From Prosthecobacter gellanilyticus (GTDB lineage Bacteria; Verrucomicrobiota; Verrucomicrobiia; Verrucomicrobiales; Verrucomicrobiaceae): a stretch of 64,000 nucleotides of DNA. A program made the translations under genes and the position numbers. Below, one piece after another: positions 1-32,439 of this stretch (position 1 is the stretch's first letter; each line of letters begins with the position of its first letter). Under the pieces are notes generated by a model. It was not told the origin of the DNA. It searched no databases and saw nothing but the letters and a program-made list of their open reading frames with translations. The DNA lies in the NCBI RefSeq assembly GCF_007992435.1, contig NZ_BKAG01000021.1, forward strand, positions 46,619-110,618, in the 5' to 3' direction.

Positions 1-1
1 T

Positions 2-24304
<24,303 letters not shown>

Positions 24305-24543
24305 GCTTGCGGAAGTTGGATGTGTGTGCGCGCACAGCGGTGTCGCGCTTGAGCGCTACCCCTGGGCTTTACCCAACCAGCGAGTCACCACACATGTCCC
24401 CGCATGGACTGCGGCAGCCCTGCTGCCGCTTTCTCCAAGCCAGCCCTGCTGGCCCTCGCCAACACAGAAATGTCCTGAGTTCAATCGAGGCTTTTCTCCC
24501 GGCAGCAGGCTGCCGCAGTCCATGTCACTGCCGCGACTTCGGT
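24305..24543 (-). repeat. Composite palindromic repeat (family 2 with nested inverted repeat)
   Basis: Read on the minus strand, the element starts GAAGTCGCGGCAG (24541 leftward) and ends near GCGCGACACCGCTGTG (around 24335). Both ends match the copy at 63898-64000. Inside, CATGGACTGCGGCAGC at 24403 faces its reverse complement ending at 24524, giving about 24 bp of near-perfect inverted repeat around a 75-bp centre. The stop codon of the GH18 gene lies within the element. Confidence 0.7.
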
Positions 24544-25502
24544 GATAATGTCTCGTCAATGGCTTTGAGGAGGGAGTGGTCTCCTGGGGCGTCAGAGTTC
24601 AGGGACCAGATCATGATGCCGGCGAGGTCTTGATCGAGCACGAGCTGGGTTTTGGCCTTGATGGTGGGGATGCTGTTGTACCAGATGGTTTCTCCGACTT
24701 GATCTTTCTTCTCGGCACCGGGATGGGCGGCGATGATGTCCGCATAGGAGTATTCATCGCTCTTGTAGGCTTTGCCGAAGCCGTAGCCATAGAAGGGCAC
24801 GCCGAGCACGGCCTTGGATTTGGGAAGCCCGCGCTTCAACCACCAGGCGACATTGCTCCTGGCGAAGTCTAACGAAGAATGCTGACCGCTGCCCTCTTTG
24901 TCCCAGGGACCGGTGGCGTCGTAGGCCATGATGTTGACGAAGTCGAAGTGCGCAAAGACGCTGGCGGGCACGTTGTCGCCTCCGTAACCTTGGGACAGGG
25001 CTGCGGTGAGGAGTTTGCCCTTGGGTTTGAGGAGGGTCGCCAGTTCATCAATGAAAGCACCGTAGTCCTCATTGATGGCGGGCCCTTCGAGATCGACATC
25101 CAGGCCATCGAAACCATGGCTCACCACGTAGTCGGCGAATTGGGCCGCAAACTTCGAGCGCCGGGCTTTCTTCAACAGATCAAAATAGCGCTGGCGCATC
25201 TTCTTTTCAGACGAAGCCGACCCTCCTCCGATGGAGACAAGCACTTTCACACCCGCGGCCCTGGCCTTCTCGATCAAGACCTTGTTGTCTGGGTTGAAGG
25301 AGAGCTCCCCTTCCCCGTTCACGGGATTCTCAAAGGCGACGTTGACGTGCGTGAGCCTGGAGTAGTCGATGGTCTTCGCGAAGGCCCCGAGATCAATCCA
25401 GTTCGGCACGTAGGCCACGACCTTTGACTGCGCCTGGGCCAGGACGGCCGACAGGAGAAGCGCGCAGATCGCGATGACGCATCGTTGGTTCGGCATCAGC
25501 AT
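24525..25502 (-). CDS. Secreted GH18 chitinase-like glycoside hydrolase
   Basis: 325 residues. A signal peptide ends near AQA-QS (residue 25). It has a TIM-barrel GH18 layout: VVAYVPNW at 28-35, the SIGGG strand at 90-94, and the catalytic DGLDVDLEGP motif at 132-141, where Glu139 is the expected acid. MAYD and a late IWSLN strand complete the barrel. GH18 enzymes cleave beta-1,4-GlcNAc bonds in chitin or peptidoglycan; the substrate here is not determined. The start at 25502 overlaps the upstream stop (TGATG), giving translational coupling; a second in-frame ATG at 25496 is possible. It is the last gene of a three-gene operon. The last six codons come from a dispersed repeat, so the C-terminus may have been altered by insertion. 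Confidence 0.88.
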   Translation of the reverse strand: MLMPNQRCVIAICALLLSAVLAQAQSKVVAYVPNWIDLGAFAKTIDYSRLTHVNVAFENPVNGEGELSFNPDNKVLIEKARAAGVKVLVSIGGGSASSEKKMRQRYFDLLKKARRSKFAAQFADYVVSHGFDGLDVDLEGPAINEDYGAFIDELATLLKPKGKLLTAALSQGYGGDNVPASVFAHFDFVNIMAYDATGPWDKEGSGQHSSLDFARSNVAWWLKRGLPKSKAVLGVPFYGYGFGKAYKSDEYSYADIIAAHPGAEKKDQVGETIWYNSIPTIKAKTQLVLDQDLAGIMIWSLNSDAPGDHSLLKAIDETLSPKSRQ

Positions 25503-26332
25503 CAGGGCGGAGGCGGCTCGGCCTCGAGGCGGCGCAGAGCATCCTGCGCGGCGCTCACGCGGGCCTTCTGGGCGGCGATCTGGCCTGCATACTGGGTCCT
25601 GCGGCCCTCGATGTAGTATTTGCGCGAAGCCGAGGGGTTGGAGTTCAGCTCTTTCTCCGCCTGCATCAGCAAGTCCTCCAGGCTGGTGAGATCACGCTGC
25701 ATCTTTTGCGTGGCGAGCTGGGCATCCAGGATCTTTTTCCCATGCTTCTGGCGAGCCTCAGACATGACGCCCTCAGGAGCGGACGACACGGGAGCTGGTG
25801 GAGCGGCGGCGTCAGCGACAGGCTTGGTGTCTGCCAGTGCGCCGGGGCGCAGGCGCTCCTTCAGATCGGCGTTCCATTCGCTGGCTCTGGCCCGGCGGAT
25901 GCCGAGAGAGTGCTTGATAACGATCTCATCATCCGAGACCTCCTGGATGAGAGCATTTTTCAGGGGCGAGCCTGTGGCCAAGGATAGTTCGTCAAAGCGC
26001 ATGCCCACGGTCTGCTGGCGGATCTGGGCGATGGCGGCCCGGATGCCCTCTGTCAAGGCAGGGCGCTCAGCCTCGACAGCCTGAATCTCGGCCTCCAACC
26101 GGACCTTCTCGTCCTTCAGGGTGGCGAGGGTCTTGGTCAGATCCGTCACCGAACTCCGGCGCTGAAGCTGGCCACTGATCTGATCAATCTGCGACTGCAC
26201 ACCCGTCATCTCCTGACGGACGACTATGAGCTTGGTGTTCAGCTCACCTAGATCCTGGTCCAGGTAGAGCTTGTAGGAACCGCCCAAGGCCGCGCCGATC
26301 AGGATGAGGTAGAGAAAGATTTTGCCGTCCAT
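25502..26332 (-). CDS. Membrane-anchored coiled-coil protein, unknown function
   Basis: 276 residues. One N-terminal membrane segment (FLYLILIGAALGGSY, residues 6-20) is followed by a long coiled coil (about 30-105), a central globular part containing SLATGSPLKNALIQEV and DEIVIKHSLGI, a Pro/Ala linker, and a second helical coiled region up to the Pro-rich end. The central strand resembles small 'sequence evaluated at the membrane' modules, but I do not recognise a family. It lies between a lipoprotein gene (18 bp upstream) and the GH18 gene (1-base overlap), suggesting a periplasmic or envelope job linked to the chitinase-like enzyme. Function unknown. Confidence 0.72.
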   Translation of the reverse strand: MDGKIFLYLILIGAALGGSYKLYLDQDLGELNTKLIVVRQEMTGVQSQIDQISGQLQRRSSVTDLTKTLATLKDEKVRLEAEIQAVEAERPALTEGIRAAIAQIRQQTVGMRFDELSLATGSPLKNALIQEVSDDEIVIKHSLGIRRARASEWNADLKERLRPGALADTKPVADAAAPPAPVSSAPEGVMSEARQKHGKKILDAQLATQKMQRDLTSLEDLLMQAEKELNSNPSASRKYYIEGRRTQYAGQIAAQKARVSAAQDALRRLEAEPPPP

Positions 26333-26350
26333 GAGGGTGGTGGGAATCTG

Positions 26351-26686
26351 TTAGAGCTTGGTGTGCTTGGCGAGATAGGCGTCCTTCTCGGCCTTGATGG
26401 CGGCGTTCTTCGCTTCCTCGGCCGCTTTGCGCTGCTTCACCTCCTCAATGGAGGCCTTCAGGTCCTCGACCTCCTTGGTCAGGCGGTCAATCTGGGACTG
26501 GCCGGTGGCCATGGGGGTGCTGGAGGCGGCCTTGGACTCCTCCTGAAGCGTGGCATGCTGAGCTTTCTTGGTCTTCAGCTCGGCCTCCGCCACCTGAAGT
26601 TGGGTGCGCACGGGGCCACGTTTGTCACAACTGGAGCAGGCCATCATCAGGGCCAGCAGGAGGAGGGAGCGTCTCATAAACGGCAT
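26351..26686 (-). CDS. Small coiled-coil lipoprotein
   Basis: 111 residues. The N-terminus MRRSLLLLALMMACSSCDK looks like a lipoprotein signal; Cys17 or Cys20 could be lipidated, although neither site is a perfect lipobox. The rest is a charged coiled coil (Glu/Lys/Ala-rich), similar in style to the next gene's product. It is the first gene of the minus-strand operon, reading away from typA. An in-frame ATG three codons downstream (MRR) is an alternative start. Function unknown. Confidence 0.7.
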   Translation of the reverse strand: MPFMRRSLLLLALMMACSSCDKRGPVRTQLQVAEAELKTKKAQHATLQEESKAASSTPMATGQSQIDRLTKEVEDLKASIEEVKQRKAAEEAKNAAIKAEKDAYLAKHTKL

Positions 26687-26954
26687 ATTCTCTAGATGCT
26701 AATGAGGAACCGCAGAAGCACGCAAGGGGCTTTTTACAATTTCCTGATAGCTGATACGGCACCGAACGGGGGAAGAGCATCTCACCCGGGACGGCATGGG
26801 AGAGCGATGCCCACGGCCCCCAAGCGGCCAAATTCTGCTGTATTTCCCCGTCTTTTCCCAGGAGCAGGCCGCTGGTGTCAAAACCCTCGTTTGCCAAAAC
26901 GCGGTTCGCGGGTAGTCTCCGCGCCCTTTTTCCGCCCCCGCCCCCTAAAGAACC
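26687..26954. other. Divergent promoter region between the lipoprotein operon and typA
   Basis: A 268-bp gap between divergently transcribed units. No protein-like reading frame was found. The half nearest typA is pyrimidine-rich (GCGCCCTTTTTCCGCCCCC near 26930) and there is no obvious Shine-Dalgarno for typA. No confident promoter boxes. Confidence 0.5.
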
Positions 26955-28799
26955 ATGACGCCCCCCTCAAAAATCCGGAACATCGCCATCATCGCGCACG
27001 TCGACCACGGCAAAACCACTCTGGTGGACACCCTGCTCCGCGCCAGCGGCAACTTCCGTGAGAACCAGGCCATCGCCGAGCGTGCCATGGACAGCATGGA
27101 TCTGGAAAGGGAAAAGGGCATCACCATCAAGGCCAAGAACACCTCCGTTCACTGGAATGATCACATCATCAACATCGTGGACACCCCTGGCCATGCCGAC
27201 TTCGGCGGCGAGGTGGAGCGCGTGATGAAGATGGTGGACGGCGTGATGCTGGTGGTGGACGCCTATGAAGGCCCGCAAGCGCAGACGCGCTTTGTTTTGA
27301 AAAAGGCCATGCAGCAGGGCATCAAGCCGATCATCCTGATCAACAAGATGGACCGCCCGCACATCGAGCCTGCGAAGGTTCATGACAAGGTGCTGGAACT
27401 CCTGATGGAACTTGAGGCCACCGAAGAGCAGTTCAACGCCCCCTTCATTTACGGCAGCGCCCGCGCTGGCTGGGTGACTGACAAGCCGGATGGCGAGCAG
27501 AAGGACATGACCTTCATCCTTGAGCAGATCGTCAAGCACATCCCCGAGCCCAAGGCTGAGCTCGAAGGCAGCTTTGAGATGCTCGTTTCGAACATCGACT
27601 GGGATAACTTCGTGGGCCGTGTGTCCATCGGCAAAGTCACCCGTGGGACCGTGAAGCTGGGTGACCGAGTGTTCCTTCTGGGCAAGACGCCTGAAGAAAA
27701 ACCCCAGGGTTTCAAAGTCACGAAGGTCTTCCAATACACCACACTCACCACGAGTGACTCCGTGGAAGGCGGCGCCGGTGACATCGTGGGCATCAGCGGC
27801 ATTGAGAACGTCGACATCGGTCAAACCATCGCCGGTGCGGCCGACGCGCCTGCCCTGCCCTTCGTCGCCATTGATCCTCCAACCATCGTCATGCAGTTCG
27901 CTGTGAACGATGGCCCGCTCGCCGGTCGCGAAGGTGAGCACGTCACCTCCCGCAAGATCCGTGACCGCCTGGACCGTGAGCAGAAGATGAACGTGACGCT
28001 TTCCTTCAAGGACACGGACACCGCCGGTATCTTTGACGTCAGCGCCCGTGGTGCCATGCAGATCGCCGTGCTGGTGGAGCAGATGCGCCGTGAAGGTTTC
28101 GAAGTGCTGGTCTCCCGCCCAATGGTCATCACCAAGAGGATCGACGATGTCGTCTGCGAACCGTTTGAGACCCTCTACCTCGACGTGCCGGATGATTACC
28201 TCGGCCCGGTGATGAAGAGCATCTCCGAGCGTAAAGGCCGCATCGAAGACATGAACGCCCACAACGGCCGCACAACCGTGCAGGCCTACATCCCGACGCG
28301 TGGTCTGATCGGCTTTGAGTTCGAACTCATGAACTTGACGAGCGGTCACGGCATTCACAGCCATCTCTTCCGCGAGTATGCCCCGCACGCCGGTCACATG
28401 CAGACCCGCAGCAGCGGCACGCTGGTCAGCACCGAGGCTGGTGAAGCCACCTCCTACGCGCTGGATACCATCCAGATCCGCGGAAAGCTTTTCGTCACCG
28501 CTGGTGACCAGGTCTATGATGGCATGATCATCGGTGAAAACCCACGTACGGACGATCTGCCGGTGAACCCGACACGCGCCAAGCAGCTCACGAACTTCCG
28601 TGCCGCTGGTGGTGACAAGGGCATCCAGCTCACCCCGCCGATGAAGTTCAGCCTTGAGCGCGCCATCGAGTACATCGCCCCTGATGAGCTCGTGGAGTGC
28701 ACGCCGAAGAACCTCCGCCTGCGCAAGCGCACACTGGACTCCAGCCAGCGCCAGCGTGAGAAGAAGAAGATGGAAGCCGAGATCGAAGCCGCAGGCTGA
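26955..28799 (+). CDS. typA: Translational GTPase TypA/BipA
   Basis: 614 residues, normal for the family. The GTPase P-loop AHVDHGKT is at 14-21, the switch I region [10 protein letters not shown] at 51-60, switch II DTPGH at 76-80 and NKMD at 130-133. The EF-Tu-like domain 2, EF-G-like domains and the TypA-specific C-terminal domain follow ([21 protein letters not shown]). TypA is a ribosome-associated GTPase used in 50S assembly and stress growth. The ATG at 26955 directly precedes the conserved start. A strong terminator follows, so it is probably monocistronic. Confidence 0.98.
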   Translation: MTPPSKIRNIAIIAHVDHGKTTLVDTLLRASGNFRENQAIAERAMDSMDLEREKGITIKAKNTSVHWNDHIINIVDTPGHADFGGEVERVMKMVDGVMLVVDAYEGPQAQTRFVLKKAMQQGIKPIILINKMDRPHIEPAKVHDKVLELLMELEATEEQFNAPFIYGSARAGWVTDKPDGEQKDMTFILEQIVKHIPEPKAELEGSFEMLVSNIDWDNFVGRVSIGKVTRGTVKLGDRVFLLGKTPEEKPQGFKVTKVFQYTTLTTSDSVEGGAGDIVGISGIENVDIGQTIAGAADAPALPFVAIDPPTIVMQFAVNDGPLAGREGEHVTSRKIRDRLDREQKMNVTLSFKDTDTAGIFDVSARGAMQIAVLVEQMRREGFEVLVSRPMVITKRIDDVVCEPFETLYLDVPDDYLGPVMKSISERKGRIEDMNAHNGRTTVQAYIPTRGLIGFEFELMNLTSGHGIHSHLFREYAPHAGHMQTRSSGTLVSTEAGEATSYALDTIQIRGKLFVTAGDQVYDGMIIGENPRTDDLPVNPTRAKQLTNFRAAGGDKGIQLTPPMKFSLERAIEYIAPDELVECTPKNLRLRKRTLDSSQRQREKKKMEAEIEAAG

Positions 28800-28840
28800 T
28801 CTCAGCGACTGCTGAATTCAGAGATTCATTCACCCCATCA

Positions 28841-28873
28841 CAGCCCGGGAGTTCGCTTCCGGGCTGTTTTGTT
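28841..28873 (+). terminator. Rho-independent terminator of typA
   Basis: An 11-bp stem (CAGCCCGGGAG pairing with CTTCCGGGCTG, one G-T pair) closes a TTCG tetraloop and is followed by TTTTGTTT. It lies 42 bp after the typA stop. Confidence 0.9.
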
Positions 28874-28948
28874 TGTGGACTTCTTCCAGTGAATCGAGGG
28901 CCGTGGATTCGATGGCTGTCTAGCTTCAACAGACTGGTCGACTACAAA

Positions 28949-29040
28949 GCACCAAAGGTGCGCGGCATTAAAGCCTGGGGTTTTAACCCCAGGGAATGGC
29001 GTGCGTGGAAGATGGGGGAGCGCTGAAAGCGCGTGTCATG
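28949..29040 (-). repeat. REP-like structured repeat, copy 1 (inverted)
   Basis: Reverse-oriented copy of the element found at 29079 and 29736. On the minus strand it runs CATGACACGCGCTTTCAGCGCT, then CCTGGGG-TTAAAA-CCCCAGG, then a GCGC...ACCTTTGGTGC end. Three small hairpins are packed into about 92 bp. The region 28874-29216 contains no gene apart from these repeats. Confidence 0.75.
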
Positions 29041-29078
29041 CAGTTCGGAGGTTCGCGTGAAGGAATCATCCGCCGTGT

Positions 29079-29172
29079 CCATGACACGCGCCTTCAGCGC
29101 TTTCCGGTGGTTGGGCGCATTTTCCCTGGGGTTGAAACCCCAGGCTGTATTGAGACGCGCCCTTGGCGCTGA
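29079..29172 (+). repeat. REP-like structured repeat, copy 2
   Basis: Begins CATGACACGCGCCTTCAGCGC, contains the perfect 9-bp stem CCTGGGGTT/AACCCCAGG around GA, and ends with the hairpin GCGCCCTTGGCGC. It lies 44 bp before the transposase start and is in direct orientation to copy 3. Confidence 0.78.
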
Positions 29173-29216
29173 GAAAATGCTCGACCCGTCGCGCGCTCTT
29201 GACCTAACTTGATTTC

Positions 29217-29672
29217 ATGCCGCAATCACTGTCGCTTGTGATCGTTCATCTGGTGTTTAGCACGAAAGACCGGATTCCCTTCGTTCTGAAAGAGATGCGA
29301 CCACGTCTTCACGCTTACATGGCGGAGGTCGCTCGGAGTCATGGATGCATGGCCTATCGAGTCGGAGGAGTGGCGGATCATGTGCATCTGGCGCTCACGT
29401 TGCCGAGGACAATGACTCAGAGTGATCTGGTCAAAGAACTCAAGACGGCCTCTAATCATTGGTTGGAGAAACAGGATCGCAAGAGCTATGCGGACTTCGC
29501 ATGGCAGCGAGGTTACGGCATGTTTTCCATTGGAAAGAGTCAGCTCACTGACTTGGTGCAGTACATCGAGGATCAGGAGGCGCATCATGCCAAGCGCACG
29601 TTTCAGGAGGAGTTCCGCGCTTTGCTCAGCAAGTATGGGATGGAGTATGATGAAGCGTATGTGTGGGATTGA
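29217..29672 (+). CDS. REP-associated / IS200-like tyrosine transposase (Y1, HUH)
   Basis: 151 residues with the HUH motif DHVHLAL (His55 and His57) and the candidate catalytic Tyr116 in LVQYIEDQEAHH. The opening SLVIVHLVFSTKDR is standard for Y1 transposases. These enzymes cut and join single-stranded DNA at hairpins; stand-alone copies flanked by palindromic repeats (RAYTs) are thought to maintain and spread REP sequences. Here one inverted and one direct copy of a structured repeat lie upstream and a further direct copy lies downstream, the typical RAYT arrangement. There is no TnpB partner. The gene looks intact. Confidence 0.9.
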   Translation: MPQSLSLVIVHLVFSTKDRIPFVLKEMRPRLHAYMAEVARSHGCMAYRVGGVADHVHLALTLPRTMTQSDLVKELKTASNHWLEKQDRKSYADFAWQRGYGMFSIGKSQLTDLVQYIEDQEAHHAKRTFQEEFRALLSKYGMEYDEAYVWD

Positions 29673-29735
29673 CCTCTTCTTGGCGGCGCGTGGGAGGGAT
29701 TTCGGAGGTGGGTCAATCTGGCTACGTGTGGAGTG

Positions 29736-29830
29736 CATGACACGCGCTTTCAGCGCTTTCCGGTGATGGCGCGTGCCTTTCGCTGGGGTTGAAACCCCAG
29801 GCTATGATGGGACGCGCCTTTGGCGCTAAG
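29736..29830 (+). repeat. REP-like structured repeat, copy 3
   Basis: Begins GCATGACACGCGCTTTCAGCGC, carries the same CTGGGGTT-GA-AACCCCAG stem, and ends GCGCCTTTGGCGCT. It starts 63 bp after the transposase stop, so the gene is bracketed by direct copies. Confidence 0.78.
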
Positions 29831-29916
29831 AGACCAGGAGGTCATGAGCAATCGTGGAGGGCGGGGGCTTTGAGAGTAATCCGATTGGGAATCCTGGGAA
29901 AATATGAAGGTGACGG

Positions 29917-30003
29917 ATGCGCACGATAGCGGTGTCGCCGAGGCACGGTGGCCCGTGCCTCTCTGCCACCGCACTCCGGGACGCTCCGCGACTTCGGCGC
30001 TCA
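29917..30003 (-). repeat. Family-2 dispersed repeat (simple copy)
   Basis: On the minus strand it reads GAAGTCGCGGAGCGTCCCGG, then AGTGCGGTGGCAG, and ends GGCGACACCGCT and GTGCGCA. It matches the elements at 63898-64000 and at the ends of the 24305-24543 element. A local hairpin GAGGCACGG/CCGTGCCTC lies inside. It is placed just before the methyltransferase gene. Confidence 0.7.
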
Positions 30004-30061
30004 CATTCCTGTGATAAATTCCCTGCGAAGGACGGATTTTGTGGCAAGCCTTGGCTTTTCC

Positions 30062-31015
30062 ATGGCAACCGGTTACGAACTTCTCGACAGCGGCTCTTTT
30101 CAGAAACTGGAGCGTTTTGGCTCTGTGGTGCTCTCACGCCCCTGTGCGCAGGCGGTGTGGAAGAAGACGCTGCCTGAGTCTGACTGGCGCAAGGCCACGG
30201 CGACGTTCTTTCGCGACGGTGGCAACCAATGGCGCGGGCGTGACAAGCTGCCGGAGACCTGGGACATTGATGTGGACGGGACTCGCTTCAAGCTGAGCAG
30301 CACGGACTTCGGGCATCTGGGGATCTTCCCGGAGCAGCGCGACCAGTGGCGGCGCATCCGCGAGGTGTGCGCGGCTTATCCCAAGAAACATCAGCGTGCT
30401 CCGAAGGTGATGAACCTTTTTGCCTATTCCGGCGGCAGCACGCTGGCGGCGGCGCATGGCGGTGCTGAAGTGTGCCATGTGGATGCGAGCAAGGGCATGG
30501 TGGACTGGGCGCGGGGGAACGCGGGGCTTAACCAACTGGATGACAAGCCGATCCGCTGGATCGTGGATGATGTGACGAAGTTTCTGGAGCGCGAGCTGCG
30601 CCGTGAGCGGAAGTATGATCTGATCATTCTGGATCCGCCGAGCTATGGTCGCGGTGCCAAGGGGGAGGTCTTCAAGATCGAGAACGACCTGCCAAATCTG
30701 CTTTCTTTGTTAGGCAAGCTGATGTCGGACGAGCCGCTGGGTGTGCTGCTGTCCTGTCACACGCCGGAGCTGACACCGATCTCCCTGCATCATCTGCTGC
30801 TGCAGGAGTTTGGTGACAAGGGGACGCTGGAGCATGGGGAGATGCAGCTGCGTGGTGCGGAAGATGTGCTGCCGGTGCCGAGCGGTGGTTTTTGCTGGTG
30901 GCTGGGGGGAGGGGCCTTGCCTAAAAGGTCAGGCCGCAGCCTCGCAGCGACCATAGACAAGTGTGCCTCTGAAGTCGGGACGCTGAGGATAATCACAGCG
31001 GACAAACTCGAATGA
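30062..31015 (+). CDS. Class I SAM-dependent methyltransferase (RlmI-like)
   Basis: 317 residues from ATG 30062. Motif I is NLFAYSGGSTLAAA, followed by the acidic VDASKG strand, and motif IV is LDPPSYGRG. The layout matches the RlmI/PF10672 group of rRNA cytosine or guanine methyltransferases, without a PUA domain. The frame is open upstream to 29948, but that part translates the dispersed repeat, so the start at ATGGCAACC is preferred. The last 30 or so residues after GGFCWWLGGG look unlike the family, and their DNA overlaps the convergent gene at 30929-31255. The tail may be a read-through created by rearrangement. The target RNA is unknown. Confidence 0.85.
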   Translation: MATGYELLDSGSFQKLERFGSVVLSRPCAQAVWKKTLPESDWRKATATFFRDGGNQWRGRDKLPETWDIDVDGTRFKLSSTDFGHLGIFPEQRDQWRRIREVCAAYPKKHQRAPKVMNLFAYSGGSTLAAAHGGAEVCHVDASKGMVDWARGNAGLNQLDDKPIRWIVDDVTKFLERELRRERKYDLIILDPPSYGRGAKGEVFKIENDLPNLLSLLGKLMSDEPLGVLLSCHTPELTPISLHHLLLQEFGDKGTLEHGEMQLRGAEDVLPVPSGGFCWWLGGGALPKRSGRSLAATIDKCASEVGTLRIITADKLE

Positions 31016-31255
31016 GACCTGCGGGTCGCCACGCTCCGGCCAGCAGAAATCCGCGACGACCTGGGTGACTGTGCCAGCATCAAAGTCCTCGATGATACTT
31101 TCGTGCATCGCACCGTCATGCCAGACAATCAGGTGAATGCTCTCGGGGCAGAATTCCACACCGATGAAGCGCATCTGAGTTGTGACCTCTCCCACCAGAG
31201 CGCGCTGAACCGACAGCAGTACTCGGTCGTGAAGCTTTGTGTCAGAGGAGGCCAT
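30929..31255 (-). CDS. Small protein, possibly immunity-like
   Basis: 108 residues. The pattern LLSVQRALVGEVT followed by an alternating hydrophobic strand, IHLIVWHDG, a polar helix, VVADFCWPE and a closing FVRCDYPQ...LVYGR recalls small alpha/beta proteins often found next to polymorphic toxins or as stand-alone immunity-like genes. This resemblance is from memory of sequence style and is unconfirmed. It is 69 bp downstream of the zinc-ribbon gene on the same strand, and its last 87 bp overlap the convergent methyltransferase gene. No toxin gene is visible nearby. Confidence 0.55.
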   Translation of the reverse strand: MASSDTKLHDRVLLSVQRALVGEVTTQMRFIGVEFCPESIHLIVWHDGAMHESIIEDFDAGTVTQVVADFCWPERGDPQVSFEFVRCDYPQRPDFRGTLVYGRCEAAA

Positions 31256-31324
31256 GGATGTCAGTGTGAGATGAGCGTCGGATGTCAGAAGCCGTGCTCA
31301 GGTTTTTGGCCGTCAGGCAGGTGG

Positions 31325-31906
31325 CTATTCCTCGCTCTGAGCTTTGATGATCTTGCGGATGTATTTCGAACGAGTACCGGACCATCCACACTTGGTGCAC
31401 TTCTTTCCAACGAAGACATGATCACACAGCGGATAGCCATACAGGTAGTGGGAGCATTCCGTGCACAGCTTCCACATTTGAGACGAGGCGGTGATGTAGT
31501 CGCCGCCGCATTCATCGCAGGCCTGTATGGGCGGGCGGTCTTGGATGGGGCTAGATCCCATGATTACATCGAGGTGATATTCACCCTCAACACCCCCCAA
31601 GACGCCAACGAAGTAAGCATCGATCCACTCTGCCACGGTGTTGAGTTGGAACTCAGCCAGCTCAAATGTAGCGAATCTGTCCGACTCCCAACTCGCAAGC
31701 TGTGCAGGAAGTTGGGGCAGTCCCAGAGAGAGTAGTTTCTCCTCCGGGCTGTCGGAATAAGGGTAAGCCGCGTTAATCGTCCGGCCGACAATTTGTATCC
31801 AATTTTCAGGAGCGCCTTCGACTTCGAATGTCACGCAGGTGTTGGGCGCACCTTCAGCGACCTCCCGGAGAGCGGGACGGATTTCAGCAAGTTGATCGGC
31901 ATTCAT
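31325..31906 (-). CDS. Protein with TY-Chap/YbjN-like N-terminus and C-terminal zinc ribbon
   Basis: 193 residues. The N-terminal half has VTFEVEGAPENWIQIVG and AAYPYSDSPEEKL, resembling the YbjN or TY-Chap type alpha/beta fold. The C-terminal half contains CDECGG, CTEC, LCDHVF and KCTKCGWSG, enough Cys and His for one or two zinc sites, and ends in a basic tail. No signal peptide. It probably forms a two-gene unit with the 108-residue gene. I do not know its function; an immunity or accessory role is only a guess. Confidence 0.6.
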   Translation of the reverse strand: MNADQLAEIRPALREVAEGAPNTCVTFEVEGAPENWIQIVGRTINAAYPYSDSPEEKLLSLGLPQLPAQLASWESDRFATFELAEFQLNTVAEWIDAYFVGVLGGVEGEYHLDVIMGSSPIQDRPPIQACDECGGDYITASSQMWKLCTECSHYLYGYPLCDHVFVGKKCTKCGWSGTRSKYIRKIIKAQSEE

Positions 31907-32185
31907 GTTATTTGCGGTCTAACCCAGGACTTTGTTGGGATGGTATTCAAGGCGGAAACACGGTGTCCAAAGGGTCCGCTTGGGTCCGTTTGCGAATTAG
32001 TGAAGGTGATGAAGGGTGCGGGTAACCGTTTGCGGTTAGTCCTTCGCAGCATGCTTCAGAGAATGGATTGTTGGATGTGGTTGGCGATTGTTTACGGTTG
32101 TTTTTCGGGAGACCTCTGGAAACGACGGAGCGCTCGAAGGTCGGGATTGAGGCGTTCGGAGAAGCTCGGGTTATCTTTGATTGGG

Positions 32186-32215
32186 CTACGGAACACACGG
32201 AAGACGCGGAAAGGG
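32186..32215 (+). repeat. Direct repeat, left copy (CGGAACACACGGAAGAC type)
   Basis: CTACGGAACACACGGAAGAC followed by GCGGAAAGGG. It is nearly identical to 32790-32818, 604 bp away. Confidence 0.7.
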
Positions 32216-32439
32216 AAGGGAGCTGGTGATGGAGAGGAGGGGGCGTGAGTTCGCTGCTCTGTCTCGCCCTTTCAGGGCTCTGTGAGGTTGGATGATGCGG
32301 GTGGTTTTTCCAGGGCTGCACGGGCTGCGCCCGCTTGCCCTTCGCTTTGCTGTCTTGCCCCTTTGGGGCTGGGGAAGGACGGGAGCCGTCGACGGTGGTT
32401 TACTGTGGTTGACAGTTGTTTACGGTGGTTTGGGAGAGG

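Noticed and set aside
26967..28397. 476-codon minus-strand frame antisense to typA
   Set aside because: It is antisense to a fully conserved TypA gene and has no recognisable domain.
28949..29172. CRISPR array from palindromic repeats near 29 kb
   Set aside because: Repeats are few, about 95 bp long, differently oriented and linked to a RAYT transposase. There are no regular spacers or cas genes.
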